Counted from the stretch's first letter, positions 1-7,625 are shown. The stretch: 23,516 nt of DNA from an uncultured Paenibacillus sp. (GCA_937895345.1 CALAWP010000082.1:1-23516), one strand, 5' to 3'. The notes: generated by a model not told the origin, from the letters alone. Numbers and translations: made by a program.

Positions 1-105
1 GACCGTTACATTTGCTGACTTCTGCTCTGGAGCCTCTAAGCTGCACTCATGACCGTTACATTTGCTGACTTCTGCTCTGGAGCCTCTAAGCTGCACTCAT
101 GACCG
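1..105. repeat. Perfect 50-bp tandem duplication
   Basis: Bases 1-50 are repeated exactly at 51-100, and the next five bases (101-105, GACCG) begin a third copy before the similarity ends. The array may continue upstream, because the window opens exactly on a unit boundary. Each unit holds a small GCTC-TG-GAGC dyad. I see no coding frame or known mobile-element signature in it. It could be a minisatellite-like array, a recent slippage duplication, or an assembly artefact. Confidence 0.95.
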
Positions 106-406
106 CCGCTGCAGCGGTTAAGATGTTACTATGCATGCGGAACATGGCGGTTGCGAGGCAAAAAAGTGCGCAAGCCGGGACGGGAGAGGAGACGGCAGTC
201 CTATGTCTATTCCCCGTTTTGCTATACTATAATAGATTAATGGGCTCGCTAGGCGGGACCGATATTATACATAACGAATGCCAGCCTTGTTATATCTCTC
301 TCGAATCGGGCAAAGCTGATAGAAAGGCTTTCTCATTACGCGCTTGACGAGACGCCGGTTCAGAAGCCGGCAGAGCTCTAAGGCGCCGCGAAGGGATGAA
401 ACAGGG
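106..406. other. Non-coding region upstream of yabS
   Basis: This roughly 300-base stretch holds a perfect 12-bp palindrome (CCGCTGCAGCGG, 106-117), a promoter-like element (220-233) and a short GCCGG/CCGGC hairpin just before yabS. A weak open frame (99-347, 82 codons) has no recognisable domain and no convincing ribosome binding site, so I do not call it a gene. No tRNA cloverleaf was found. Confidence 0.6.
220..233 (+). promoter_or_regulatory. Extended -10 promoter candidate for yabS-yabT
   Basis: TGCTATACT (220-228) is an extended -10 (TGn plus TATACT), and an overlapping perfect TATAAT sits at 228-233. There is no good -35 hexamer at the right distance, which fits an extended -10 promoter. 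It lies about 175 bases before yabS. Confidence 0.5.
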
Positions 407-1132
407 ATGAAACAAATTTTATTAATTACGGACGGCTGCTCCAATGTGGGCATTAGCCCGGTAGTGGCGGCCGCGCATGCGAAGTCGGAAGGCATAACGG
501 TCAATGTGGTCGGCGTGCTGGACCGCGGCGATGTCGGGGAACTGGGCGCGACGGAAATCGATGAAATCGCGCGCGCCGGCGGCGGTCTCAGCCGCATGGT
601 CACCACGAGGCAGCTGTCGCAGACGGTGCAAATGATGACGCGCAAAACGGTGGTGCAGACGATTCAGCTGGCCGTGCAAAAAGAGCTGAAGCAGGTTTTG
701 GGCAACGGTTCGATTGAAGCGCTTCCGCCGGAGCAGCGGGGCGAGGTTGTGCGCGTTATGGACGATTTGAGCGAGACGAGCGGGCTTCAAGTGGCGCTGC
801 TGATCGACGCCAGCGCAAGCATGAAGCCGAAGCTGGCTTCCGTCGAAGAAGCGATTCACGATTTGATGCTCAGTCTGCAGGCGCGGCAAGGCAAAAGCGA
901 AATATCGGTGTTTCATTTTCCGGGGTCCCGGCATGGGGACGATTGCGTTATGGATCTGGGCTGGACCGACCGGCTGCAGGGGGTTCAGTCGATCTTTCCG
1001 AAGCTGCCGATGAGCGGCACGACGCCGACCGGCCCTGCCATGATGCGAGTGATCGATTACTGCCGGCAAGGGGACGAGAGCGGAAGGAACCGGTACGAAA
1101 CGGATGGGATGATGGGTGACTACGTCGTTTAA
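407..1132 (+). CDS. yabS: YabS-like von Willebrand factor A domain protein
   Basis: 241-residue cytoplasmic-looking protein resembling B. subtilis YabS, whose molecular role is not established. The metal-ion (MIDAS) signature DASAS lies in the second half (LLIDASASM, about residue 132), with a TTPTGP segment near residue 206 as the likely distal MIDAS threonine. The very N-terminus (LLITDG) looks like the strand that normally follows in a VWA fold, so the halves appear rearranged. The frame is open back to 344, but the ATG at 407 starts at the conserved MKQILLITDG and is preceded by AGGG-type purine runs, so I chose it. The stop overlaps yabT by 17 bases, suggesting translational coupling. 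In B. subtilis the pair follows spoIIE; a sporulation role is inferred from that context only. Confidence 0.85.
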   Translation: MKQILLITDGCSNVGISPVVAAAHAKSEGITVNVVGVLDRGDVGELGATEIDEIARAGGGLSRMVTTRQLSQTVQMMTRKTVVQTIQLAVQKELKQVLGNGSIEALPPEQRGEVVRVMDDLSETSGLQVALLIDASASMKPKLASVEEAIHDLMLSLQARQGKSEISVFHFPGSRHGDDCVMDLGWTDRLQGVQSIFPKLPMSGTTPTGPAMMRVIDYCRQGDESGRNRYETDGMMGDYVV

Positions 1133-2042
1133 GCTGGAGCTGCGGCGCGGGATGGTCGTAACCGGCAAGTGGAAGCAGAGCAAATACCGGATCGAGCGGG
1201 CGCTTGGAGAAGGGGCCAATGGCAAGGTTTATCTCGCGCAGTCCGATAAGGGCTGGCTTGCGTTGAAGGTAGGCTCCGATGCCGTCGACCTGCAATCCGA
1301 GATTAACGCCCTCCGAATGATGGGCAAGCAAAAGGGGCAGGCGGAGGAGCAGTTTCTGTTCGATGTGGACGATTTGCGCGGACCGGACGGCCGCGAATAT
1401 CCCTTTTATACGATGAAATACGTCCGGGGCTCGACGCTGGCGGAATATTTGCGGCAATACGGGATGGAGTGGTTTCCGCTGGTTGCGCTGAACCTGCTCA
1501 GGAAGCTGGCCAAGCTGCATACGGCGGGCTGGGCGTTCGGCGACTTGAAGGTCGAGAACGTCATGGTGTCGGATTACGGCTATGTGGAGCTGGTCGATTA
1601 CGGCGGGGCTACGGCGTTCGGCAAAAGCATCCGGCAGTTTACCGAAATCTACGACAGAGGATATTGGAACGAGGGGGCACGTTCCTCCGATCCGGGGTAC
1701 GATTTGTTTTCGTTCGGGGTGCTGTGCATTCAGCTTCACGAACCGAAGAAGCTGCAGTCGCTGACGAAGGAGCTGCTGCCGCAAAACCGTTCCGCGGCCG
1801 AACTGCTTGCCGTCGCCGAAGGCTGTCCCGGCTTGAAGCCTGTGACCGGCTGGCTTCGGGCGGCGTTCTCGAATGAATATCGCGATGCCGCCGAAGCGGC
1901 GGAGGCTTGGCGGACGTTGATGCACAAGCGTCCCGGGAAGCGGGGCTCCGCAGTGCCGGGCTGGCTGAAGGGGCTGGCGGTGACGTCGGGGCTGCTGCTT
2001 GCGGCTTCAATCGTCTGGTTTCTGGCCGCCGACTTGATGTAG
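1116..2042 (+). CDS. yabT: Membrane-anchored Ser/Thr protein kinase YabT
   Basis: 308-residue Hanks-type kinase. Visible elements are a glycine loop LGEGANGKVYLA (30-41), ATP-anchoring K51 in LALKVG, helix-C E62, a catalytic loop FGDLKVEN with D143, K145 and N148, and DYG in place of DFG (D161). The usual HRD histidine/arginine is replaced by F-G, so this is a non-RD kinase. A single hydrophobic segment (about 284-304) near the C-terminus should anchor it with the kinase domain inside the cell. The start is GTG at 1116, inside yabS; an in-frame ATG at 1152 (residue 13) is an alternative. B. subtilis YabT is reported to act during sporulation, to be activated by DNA and to phosphorylate RecA. 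Carrying that role over is inference from similarity and position. Confidence 0.88.
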   Translation: MTTSFKLELRRGMVVTGKWKQSKYRIERALGEGANGKVYLAQSDKGWLALKVGSDAVDLQSEINALRMMGKQKGQAEEQFLFDVDDLRGPDGREYPFYTMKYVRGSTLAEYLRQYGMEWFPLVALNLLRKLAKLHTAGWAFGDLKVENVMVSDYGYVELVDYGGATAFGKSIRQFTEIYDRGYWNEGARSSDPGYDLFSFGVLCIQLHEPKKLQSLTKELLPQNRSAAELLAVAEGCPGLKPVTGWLRAAFSNEYRDAAEAAEAWRTLMHKRPGKRGSAVPGWLKGLAVTSGLLLAASIVWFLAADLM

Positions 2043-2115
2043 GCCGCGTTCCTTCCAGGGGGATAAATGCCGGACAGCGAGATAGGACAGACAAGCACGA
2101 CAGGGGGATATCGCA

Positions 2116-3534
2116 TTGAATGTAAGGCAAGAGCTGCTCAAGGAAGCGGCCGAACGCGGGCTATGGAGCAAAGGAGACATCATGGTCGTTGCGGTGTCCG
2201 GCGGTCCCGATTCGATGGCGCTGCTTCATCTGCTGCATTCGCTGTCGGACGAGCAGGGGCTGAAGCTGGTCGCGGCTCATGCGGACCACGGCTTCCGGGG
2301 CGAAGAATCCGCTTCGGAGCTGCGCTTCGTGGCGGAATATGCCCAGCGGCTGGGCGTCCCTTGCGAGTCGGTCACGCTCGATATGCCGGCTTATATAGAA
2401 GAAACGCGGATGAACGCGCAGGCGGCGGCTCGGGAAAAGAGGTACGAGTTTCTGCACCGCACGGCCACCAAATGGGGGGCGGCGAGCATCGCGCTCGCGC
2501 ATCATGCGGACGATCAGGCAGAGACAGTGCTCATGCGGCTGCTGCGGGGAACCGGCCTGACCGGCTTGGCGGGCATGCAAAGCATACGCCGCGAAAAAAA
2601 TGTGCAACTTATCCGGCCGCTGCTTCGTATGAACAAGTCAGACCTCGTTGACTATTGCGAGAGTCAAGGCGTACCGTATTGCATCGACAGCAGCAACTTC
2701 AAGAGGCATTATTGGCGCAACCGGGTCAGGCTCGACGTGCTTCCTTACTTAATGCAATACAACCCTCAGCTGCCGCAGACGCTGCTCAGGCTCGCGGACG
2801 TGGCCGGGGCGGAGAACGACTGGCTGGATTCGCAAGCAAGCGAGCTGTTCGGCCGGCTGGTGCAGGCCCGCGCGGACGAGTGCCGCGTAAATTGCTCGGA
2901 GCTGACCGGGGTTCATGTCGCTTTACAAAGGAGATTGATTAAACTAATATTAAATTATCTTTCTCGGGATACGGATTTGGCGGCCTTCGAAGCGATTGAG
3001 GCGATGAGGCTTGCGGCGGCTCCGGAGGCGCCGGCGACTTGGCGGATGGATGCGGGAGACGGCATCCGTTGCGTACGGGAGTACGGGGTCATCCGATGGA
3101 TTCGCATTTCGGAACGACCGGAATTCGGCGGAGCGGAGCCCTACGCCGTCGAAGTGAACGAAGAGCCGGAAGGCCGGATAATCGTGCCGGGCGGCTGGAC
3201 GTTCCGGTTTCGCAGAATCGCCGCGGAAGAAGGTCCTCTTAGACCGGCTTCCCGATTCGAGGCTTGTTTCGATGCTTCCCGGCTCCAGTTCCCGCTGACG
3301 ATTCGTAATCGCCGGCCGGGGGACCGTATTCAGATTTTAGGATTAAATGGTTCGAAAAAAGTGCAAGATATGTTCGTCGATGAAAAGATTCCGCCTTCCG
3401 AACGGCCGGGGTATCCGCTCTTGTTCGATGCGGAAGGCAAACTGCTGTGGATACCCGGACTGAGACGGTCCTCTCATGCCGCCGTCGAACAAGACGCCGG
3501 CGAAGCGTGGCTCGTGCAGGCCGAAAGGGAATAA
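2116..3534 (+). CDS. tilS: tRNA(Ile)-lysidine synthetase TilS
   Basis: 472 residues, normal for the long two-domain form. TilS uses ATP and lysine to convert the wobble cytidine of the CAU-anticodon isoleucine tRNA to lysidine, switching it to AUA decoding; it is essential in most bacteria. The PP-loop SGGPDS is at 28-33, followed by HADHGFRG and the HHADDQAETVLMRLLRGTGLTGLAGM block. The C-terminal TilS domain (RNRRPGDRIQ ... KKVQDMFVDEKIP, about 395-430) is intact. The start is TTG at 2116 with an AGGGGG ribosome binding site eight bases upstream; no closer ATG fits the N-terminus. It is followed after 51 bases by hpt, the same order as in B. subtilis. Confidence 0.95.
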   Translation: MNVRQELLKEAAERGLWSKGDIMVVAVSGGPDSMALLHLLHSLSDEQGLKLVAAHADHGFRGEESASELRFVAEYAQRLGVPCESVTLDMPAYIEETRMNAQAAAREKRYEFLHRTATKWGAASIALAHHADDQAETVLMRLLRGTGLTGLAGMQSIRREKNVQLIRPLLRMNKSDLVDYCESQGVPYCIDSSNFKRHYWRNRVRLDVLPYLMQYNPQLPQTLLRLADVAGAENDWLDSQASELFGRLVQARADECRVNCSELTGVHVALQRRLIKLILNYLSRDTDLAAFEAIEAMRLAAAPEAPATWRMDAGDGIRCVREYGVIRWIRISERPEFGGAEPYAVEVNEEPEGRIIVPGGWTFRFRRIAAEEGPLRPASRFEACFDASRLQFPLTIRNRRPGDRIQILGLNGSKKVQDMFVDEKIPPSERPGYPLLFDAEGKLLWIPGLRRSSHAAVEQDAGEAWLVQAERE

Positions 3535-3585
3535 GCGGCGGGGTTGGGCTCATAATCATAGGTATGGCGTAGGGGGACTCTGAAG

Positions 3586-4125
3586 TTGCAGAACGATATC
3601 AAGGAAGTACTATACACCGAGGAGCAGATTCAGGCTAAGGTCAAGGAGCTCGGCAAGCAGCTGAGCGCTGACTATGAGGGGCGAAATCCGCTCGTTATTT
3701 GCGTCCTCAAAGGCGCATTTATTTTTATGTCCGATTTGGTCAAGGCGATCGACGTCCCGCTTGAAATCGATTTTATGGCCGTGTCCAGCTATGGTCAATC
3801 GACCAAGTCGTCGGGCGTGGTCAAGATCATTAAAGATCTGGACGTCAGCGTAGAAGGGCGGGACGTGCTCATTGTCGAGGACATTATCGACAGCGGCCTG
3901 ACGCTCAGCTACTTGATCGACGTGCTGGAGCGCCGCAACGCGAAGTCCGTCACCCTCGTCACGCTGTTTGACAAACCTTCCGGACGCACCGTGGAATTGG
4001 AGGCCGATTACAAGGGCTTTACGCTGCCCGGCGAATTCGTCGTCGGCTATGGCTTGGATTATGCGGAAAAATATCGCAATCTTCCTTACATTGGCATTTT
4101 GAAGCCTGAGGTTTACGAAAAGTAA
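3586..4125 (+). CDS. hpt: Hypoxanthine(-guanine) phosphoribosyltransferase
   Basis: 179 residues, the normal size. It transfers the phosphoribosyl group of PRPP to hypoxanthine or guanine in purine salvage, in the cytoplasm. The PRPP-binding motif EDIIDSGLT is at 98-106, LKGAFIF (41-47) is the pyrophosphate-binding loop, and the C-terminal signature GYGLDYAEKYRNLPYIG is at 154-170. The start is TTG at 3586 with AGGGGG nine bases before it. Two adjacent genes (tilS, hpt) therefore share TTG starts with near-identical ribosome binding sites, which may keep expression modest. The gene is called hprT in B. subtilis. Confidence 0.95.
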   Translation: MQNDIKEVLYTEEQIQAKVKELGKQLSADYEGRNPLVICVLKGAFIFMSDLVKAIDVPLEIDFMAVSSYGQSTKSSGVVKIIKDLDVSVEGRDVLIVEDIIDSGLTLSYLIDVLERRNAKSVTLVTLFDKPSGRTVELEADYKGFTLPGEFVVGYGLDYAEKYRNLPYIGILKPEVYEK

Positions 4126-4163
4126 GTCGAAATGACCGTACATGCCCGCTCCATTAGCCTCTA

Positions 4164-4193
4164 TTGTTATGGAAAGTCATGCTATGGTAAAAT
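4164..4193 (+). promoter_or_regulatory. Sigma-A-type promoter for ftsH
   Basis: TTGTTA (4164-4169), an 18-base spacer and TAAAAT (4188-4193), the latter preceded by TGG to give an extended -10. It lies 28 bases before the ftsH ATG in the hpt-ftsH gap, so ftsH can be transcribed independently of hpt. Confidence 0.75.
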
Positions 4194-4221
4194 ATTTGAA
4201 GCGTCTGAGAGGAGGTAGGGG

Positions 4222-6249
4222 ATGAATCGGATCATCCGAAACACAGGTTTTTATTTGATCATCTTTCTGGTTACCGTGGGGATCTACCAATATATCGTCG
4301 GCTCTGGCAATTCCGTCAAGCCGCTGACATATGATGAGTTCGTTGCGGTTATCGAAACGGATAACGTTGAGGAATTGACGGTCAAATATGACGACCAGTC
4401 GTATTATTATACGGGTAAATACAGAACGAAGCCTTCCGATGTCGACAGCGAGACGTTTACCTCGAGGGCGACGGTATACGGTGCGCAGAAGATCGAGGAG
4501 CTGGCAGAGCAGAGGCAGATTAAGTATACGGCCAAGCCGATGGATACGCCTGGCTTCTGGATGACGTTCCTGACGTCCATCATTCCGTTCATTCTCATCT
4601 TCGTGTTGTTCTTCTTCCTGATGAATCAGGCACAGGGCGGCGGCGGCAAAGTAATGAATTTCGGCAAGAGCCGCGCCCGTCTTTATAATGAAGAAAAGAA
4701 ACGAGTCACGTTCGAGGACGTGGCAGGCGCGGACGAGGAGAAGCAGGAGCTTGTGGAGGTCGTCGACTTCCTGAAGGATCCGCGCAAATTCAACCTCGTC
4801 GGAGCCCGCATTCCGAAGGGCGTATTGCTTGTCGGGCCTCCGGGTACCGGTAAGACGCTGCTTGCCCGCGCCGTTGCGGGCGAAGCGGGAGTGCCGTTCT
4901 TCAGCATCTCCGGCTCCGACTTCGTTGAGATGTTCGTCGGCGTGGGCGCCTCGAGGGTGCGCGATTTGTTTGAGAACGCCAAGAAAAATGCGCCTTGCAT
5001 TATCTTTATCGACGAGATCGACGCCGTCGGACGCCAGCGCGGAGCCGGCCTTGGCGGCGGACACGACGAGCGCGAGCAGACGCTCAACCAGCTCCTCGTC
5101 GAGATGGACGGCTTTGGCGCGAACGAAGGCATTATCATTGTTGCTGCGACGAACCGCGCGGATATTCTGGACCCTGCCTTGCTCCGTCCGGGACGCTTCG
5201 ACCGTCAAATTACGGTAGACCGTCCGGACGTAAAGGGCCGCGAAGCGGTGTTGAAGGTGCATGCGCGCAACAAGCCGCTGACCGGCGACGTCAAGCTCGA
5301 CGTCATCGCGAAGCGGACGACCGGCTTCAGCGGCGCGGATTTGGAGAACCTGCTTAACGAAGCGGCGCTCTTGGCCGCCCGCCGCAACAAGAAGGATATC
5401 AACATGCAGGATATCGACGATGCGATCGACCGCGTCATTGTCGGTACGGAGAAGAAAAGCCGCGTCATCAGCGACCGCGAGAAGCGCATTGTCGCTTATC
5501 ACGAAGCGGGCCATACCATCGCGGGTTACTTCCTGGAGCATGCCGATCAGGTGCATAAGGTGACGATCATTCCGCGCGGACGCGCGGGCGGGTATGTCAT
5601 TATGCTGCCGAAGGAAGACCGGATGCTCGTGACGAAGCAGGAGCTGCTGGACAAAGTGACGGGCTTGCTGGCCGGCCGCGTCGCCGAAGAAATTTATATC
5701 GGCGAGATCGGCACCGGCGCCTACAGCGACTTTAAGCAAGCGACCGGCATCGTTCGCAGCATGATCATGGAATACGGCATGAGCGACAGGCTTGGGCCGA
5801 TGCAGTTCGGCAATTCGCAAGGGCAAGTGTTCCTGGGACGCGACCTGGGCCATGAACAAAATTATTCCGATGCGATCGCCTACGAGATCGACCAGGAAAT
5901 GCAGTCGATCATTAACGGCTGCTACGAGCGGGCGAAGAAGCTTCTTACCGAGAAGAGCAAGGAGATGCATCTCATCGCCAACACGCTTCTGACGGAAGAA
6001 ACGCTCGAGCTGGAGCAGATCAAGTCGCTGATCGAAACCGGCGAGCTTGGCGCAGGCGCAGGCTCCTCCGAAGGGACGTCAGGCGGCGGAGAAGCGAATG
6101 CGGAGCCGGCAGGCGTGCAGCCGATCGTCGACGAAATCGGCGACGTGAAGGTTCGCATTCAGCCTCGCGACGAGAATGAAGCGAAGCCGGCCGAAGGCAG
6201 CCCGGACGACGGCAAGCCGGACGGATCCGACCCGGACAAAAAAGAATAA
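4222..6249 (+). CDS. ftsH: ATP-dependent zinc metalloprotease FtsH
   Basis: 675-residue membrane-bound AAA+ protease that forms hexamers and degrades membrane and regulatory proteins. Order of parts: first membrane segment (about 8-27), extracytoplasmic domain (28-112), second membrane segment (about 113-134), AAA module with Walker A GPPGTGKT (205-212), Walker B IIFIDEID (260-267) and second region of homology with arginine fingers (about 308-328), then the peptidase with zinc motif HEAGH (427-431) and likely third ligand D503 in YSDFKQAT. After about residue 607 comes a low-complexity acidic Gly/Ser/Glu/Pro/Asp tail of some 65 residues, variable in this family. The ATG at 4222 has a strong GAGGAGGT site. 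It is monocistronic, between its own promoter and terminator. Confidence 0.97.
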   Translation: MNRIIRNTGFYLIIFLVTVGIYQYIVGSGNSVKPLTYDEFVAVIETDNVEELTVKYDDQSYYYTGKYRTKPSDVDSETFTSRATVYGAQKIEELAEQRQIKYTAKPMDTPGFWMTFLTSIIPFILIFVLFFFLMNQAQGGGGKVMNFGKSRARLYNEEKKRVTFEDVAGADEEKQELVEVVDFLKDPRKFNLVGARIPKGVLLVGPPGTGKTLLARAVAGEAGVPFFSISGSDFVEMFVGVGASRVRDLFENAKKNAPCIIFIDEIDAVGRQRGAGLGGGHDEREQTLNQLLVEMDGFGANEGIIIVAATNRADILDPALLRPGRFDRQITVDRPDVKGREAVLKVHARNKPLTGDVKLDVIAKRTTGFSGADLENLLNEAALLAARRNKKDINMQDIDDAIDRVIVGTEKKSRVISDREKRIVAYHEAGHTIAGYFLEHADQVHKVTIIPRGRAGGYVIMLPKEDRMLVTKQELLDKVTGLLAGRVAEEIYIGEIGTGAYSDFKQATGIVRSMIMEYGMSDRLGPMQFGNSQGQVFLGRDLGHEQNYSDAIAYEIDQEMQSIINGCYERAKKLLTEKSKEMHLIANTLLTEETLELEQIKSLIETGELGAGAGSSEGTSGGGEANAEPAGVQPIVDEIGDVKVRIQPRDENEAKPAEGSPDDGKPDGSDPDKKE

Positions 6250-6260
6250 GCCGCAAGGAA

Positions 6261-6308
6261 GAGGCGGTCCCCAAAGATCGGAATGATCTGGGGGCCGCCT
6301 CGTTTGTT
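6261..6308 (+). terminator. Intrinsic terminator after ftsH
   Basis: GAGGCGGTCCCC (6261-6272) pairs with GGGGGCCGCCTC (6290-6301) over 12 bp with one G-U pair. A second inner stem AGATC/GATCT (6275-6279, 6285-6289) extends it. A moderate T-rich tract (GTTTGTTT) follows. It starts 11 bases after the ftsH stop. Confidence 0.85.
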
Positions 6309-6376
6309 TCCTATCGGTTTGTCGTCGGAATCGGCCCTGCGATCGAAATTCCCTGTACAAAATACGCGCGCATCCA

Positions 6377-6405
6377 TTGACAGGGCTCCATGCCAAGTGT
6401 AAATT
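6377..6405 (+). promoter_or_regulatory. Sigma-A-type promoter of the nadA operon
   Basis: Perfect -35 TTGACA (6377-6382), a 17-base spacer and -10 TAAATT (6400-6405). Transcription should start near 6412, giving a leader of about 275 bases before nadA. An AGTGTAAA octamer (6396-6403) overlapping the -10 has an inverted copy, TTTACACT, at 6531-6538. Confidence 0.7.
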
Positions 6406-6409
6406 AATT

Positions 6410-6686
6410 CTTAATTAAGCGTAAACGGCTAATGCCGCATCTTGGCGGCCGCAGCTTGCGTTTAAATATAAGCGCGGTATACCGTGCAAAGTATACCTTC
6501 TTATATTTGAAATGAGATCATCCTTGTCGGTTTACACTAAGGGGAGACGACCTTTCAGGTTTGTGCTTCAATTCACAAAGTCGTCCAACCCATTTTTCAC
6601 GAAAAGGTCAGTTTACGCAGCTTGGCATTTCAAGACGGAATGGGGCATCAAGAAACCCATCCCTCGTAAAGAGGAGAGGATTTATT
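6410..6686 (+). promoter_or_regulatory. Long structured leader of nadA
   Basis: About 275 bases without a convincing gene but with consecutive dyads. CTTAATTAAG palindrome at 6410-6419. Hairpin 1 (6422-6464): TAAACG/CGTTTA, GCT/AGC and GCCGC/GCGGC around loop ATCTTG. Hairpin 2 (6461-6512): AAATATAAG/CTTATATTT plus GGTATAC/GTATACC around an 8-base loop. Hairpin 3 (6546-6585): GACGAC/GTCGTC and TTTGTG/CACAAA with an 8-base bulge. A weaker ATGGG/CCCAT pair (6640-6660) lies near the ribosome binding site. Hairpins 1 and 2 share bases 6461-6464. It matches no riboswitch class I can recognise, and could instead be a set of DNA operators. Confidence 0.5.
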
Positions 6687-7625
6687 GTGGAAGCACTGGC
6701 TCTGGAACGCAAAGCGGAGCAAAACCGCGAATTGCGGGAGCGGCTGATGCAGTTGAAGAAGGAACGCAACGCCATTATTCTGGCGCATTATTATCAGCGC
6801 GACGAAATTCAAGAGGTTGCGGATTTCCGCGGCGACTCTTTCCTGCTGGCTCAGAAGGCGGCTCAGACCGATGCGGACGTCATCGTGTTTTGCGGCGTTC
6901 ACTTTATGGGCGAAAGCGCCAAAATTTTGGCGCCGAACAAGACGGTCATCATACCGGACGAGCGCGCCGGCTGTCCGATGGCGGATATGGTGAACGTGGA
7001 CGGCTTGCGCAAGCTGAAGGCGCAGCATCCGAACGCCACCGTCGTAACGTATATCAATTCCTCCGCGGAGATCAAGGCGGAAACGGATATTTGCTGTACG
7101 TCGGCCAATGCGGTCAAGGTCGTCAATTCGGTGGAGGGCGACGAAGTGATCTGGGTGCCGGACAAAAACCTGGGCCACTACGTGCAGCAGCATACCGACA
7201 AGAAGATGATTATCTGGGAAGGCTACTGCAACACCCACGATATGCTGACGGTCAAGGACGTCGAAGAAATGAAAGCCAAATACCCGAACGCCCAGTTCGT
7301 CGTCCATCCGGAATGCCGTCCGGAAGTCGTGGAGCTTGGCGATTTCGTCGGCAGCACGACAGCCATTATTAAATACTGCAAGGAATCGGATGGCAAGGAG
7401 TTTATTGTCGGCACCGAGGACGGCACCGGCTACCAGCTGCGAATGGACAGTCCCGACAAGACGTTCCATTTTGCCTCGAAATATTTGGTTTGCCCCAACA
7501 TGAAGGTCAACAATTTGAAGAAGCTCGTCAAATGTCTGGAGACGATGCAGCCTCAAATTTACGTTCCGCCTCAAGTAGCGGAAAAAGCCCGTTTGTCATT
7601 GGAGCGCATGCTGCAAGTGAAGTAG
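6687..7625 (+). CDS. nadA: Quinolinate synthase NadA
   Basis: 312-residue iron-sulfur enzyme that condenses iminoaspartate with dihydroxyacetone phosphate to quinolinate, the second step of de novo NAD synthesis. The three expected [4Fe-4S] ligands are C96 (AGCPMA), C181 (EGYCNTHD) and C269 (YLVCPNMK), with the spacing of the T. maritima type enzyme. Other landmarks are LAHYYQ (32-37), CCTSANA (136-142) and HPECRPEV (207-214). The frame is open back to 6561, but the GTG at 6687 is preceded by GAGGAGAGG at 7-base spacing and begins the conserved part, so the longer N-terminus is rejected. nadB follows in the same operon. The cluster makes oxygen-sensitive products, so coupled expression is sensible. 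Confidence 0.95.
   Translation: MEALALERKAEQNRELRERLMQLKKERNAIILAHYYQRDEIQEVADFRGDSFLLAQKAAQTDADVIVFCGVHFMGESAKILAPNKTVIIPDERAGCPMADMVNVDGLRKLKAQHPNATVVTYINSSAEIKAETDICCTSANAVKVVNSVEGDEVIWVPDKNLGHYVQQHTDKKMIIWEGYCNTHDMLTVKDVEEMKAKYPNAQFVVHPECRPEVVELGDFVGSTTAIIKYCKESDGKEFIVGTEDGTGYQLRMDSPDKTFHFASKYLVCPNMKVNNLKKLVKCLETMQPQIYVPPQVAEKARLSLERMLQVK

Noticed and set aside
1..105. CRISPR array at the left edge
   Set aside because: The copies are directly adjacent with no spacers, so this is a simple tandem duplication.
99..347. 82-codon open frame upstream of yabS
   Set aside because: No recognisable domain and no clear ribosome binding site. It begins in the tandem repeat and runs through the yabS promoter region, so it is most likely a chance frame.
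4177..5970. 597-codon reverse-strand open frame opposite ftsH, and similar long reverse frames opposite nadB and lysS
   Set aside because: These are antisense shadows typical of GC-rich genes with biased third positions. Their translations are rich in His, Arg, Leu and Ala without motifs, and the + strand genes are certain.
6561..6686. N-terminal extension of NadA by 42 residues
   Set aside because: The extension is unlike NadA sequences and would place the start inside hairpin 3. The GTG at 6687 has a proper ribosome binding site.
6512..7372. Open frame covering the nadA leader and the 5' part of nadA in another frame
   Set aside because: It lacks homology and crosses the conserved nadA coding region out of frame. 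The leader also has strong dyads instead of coding character.
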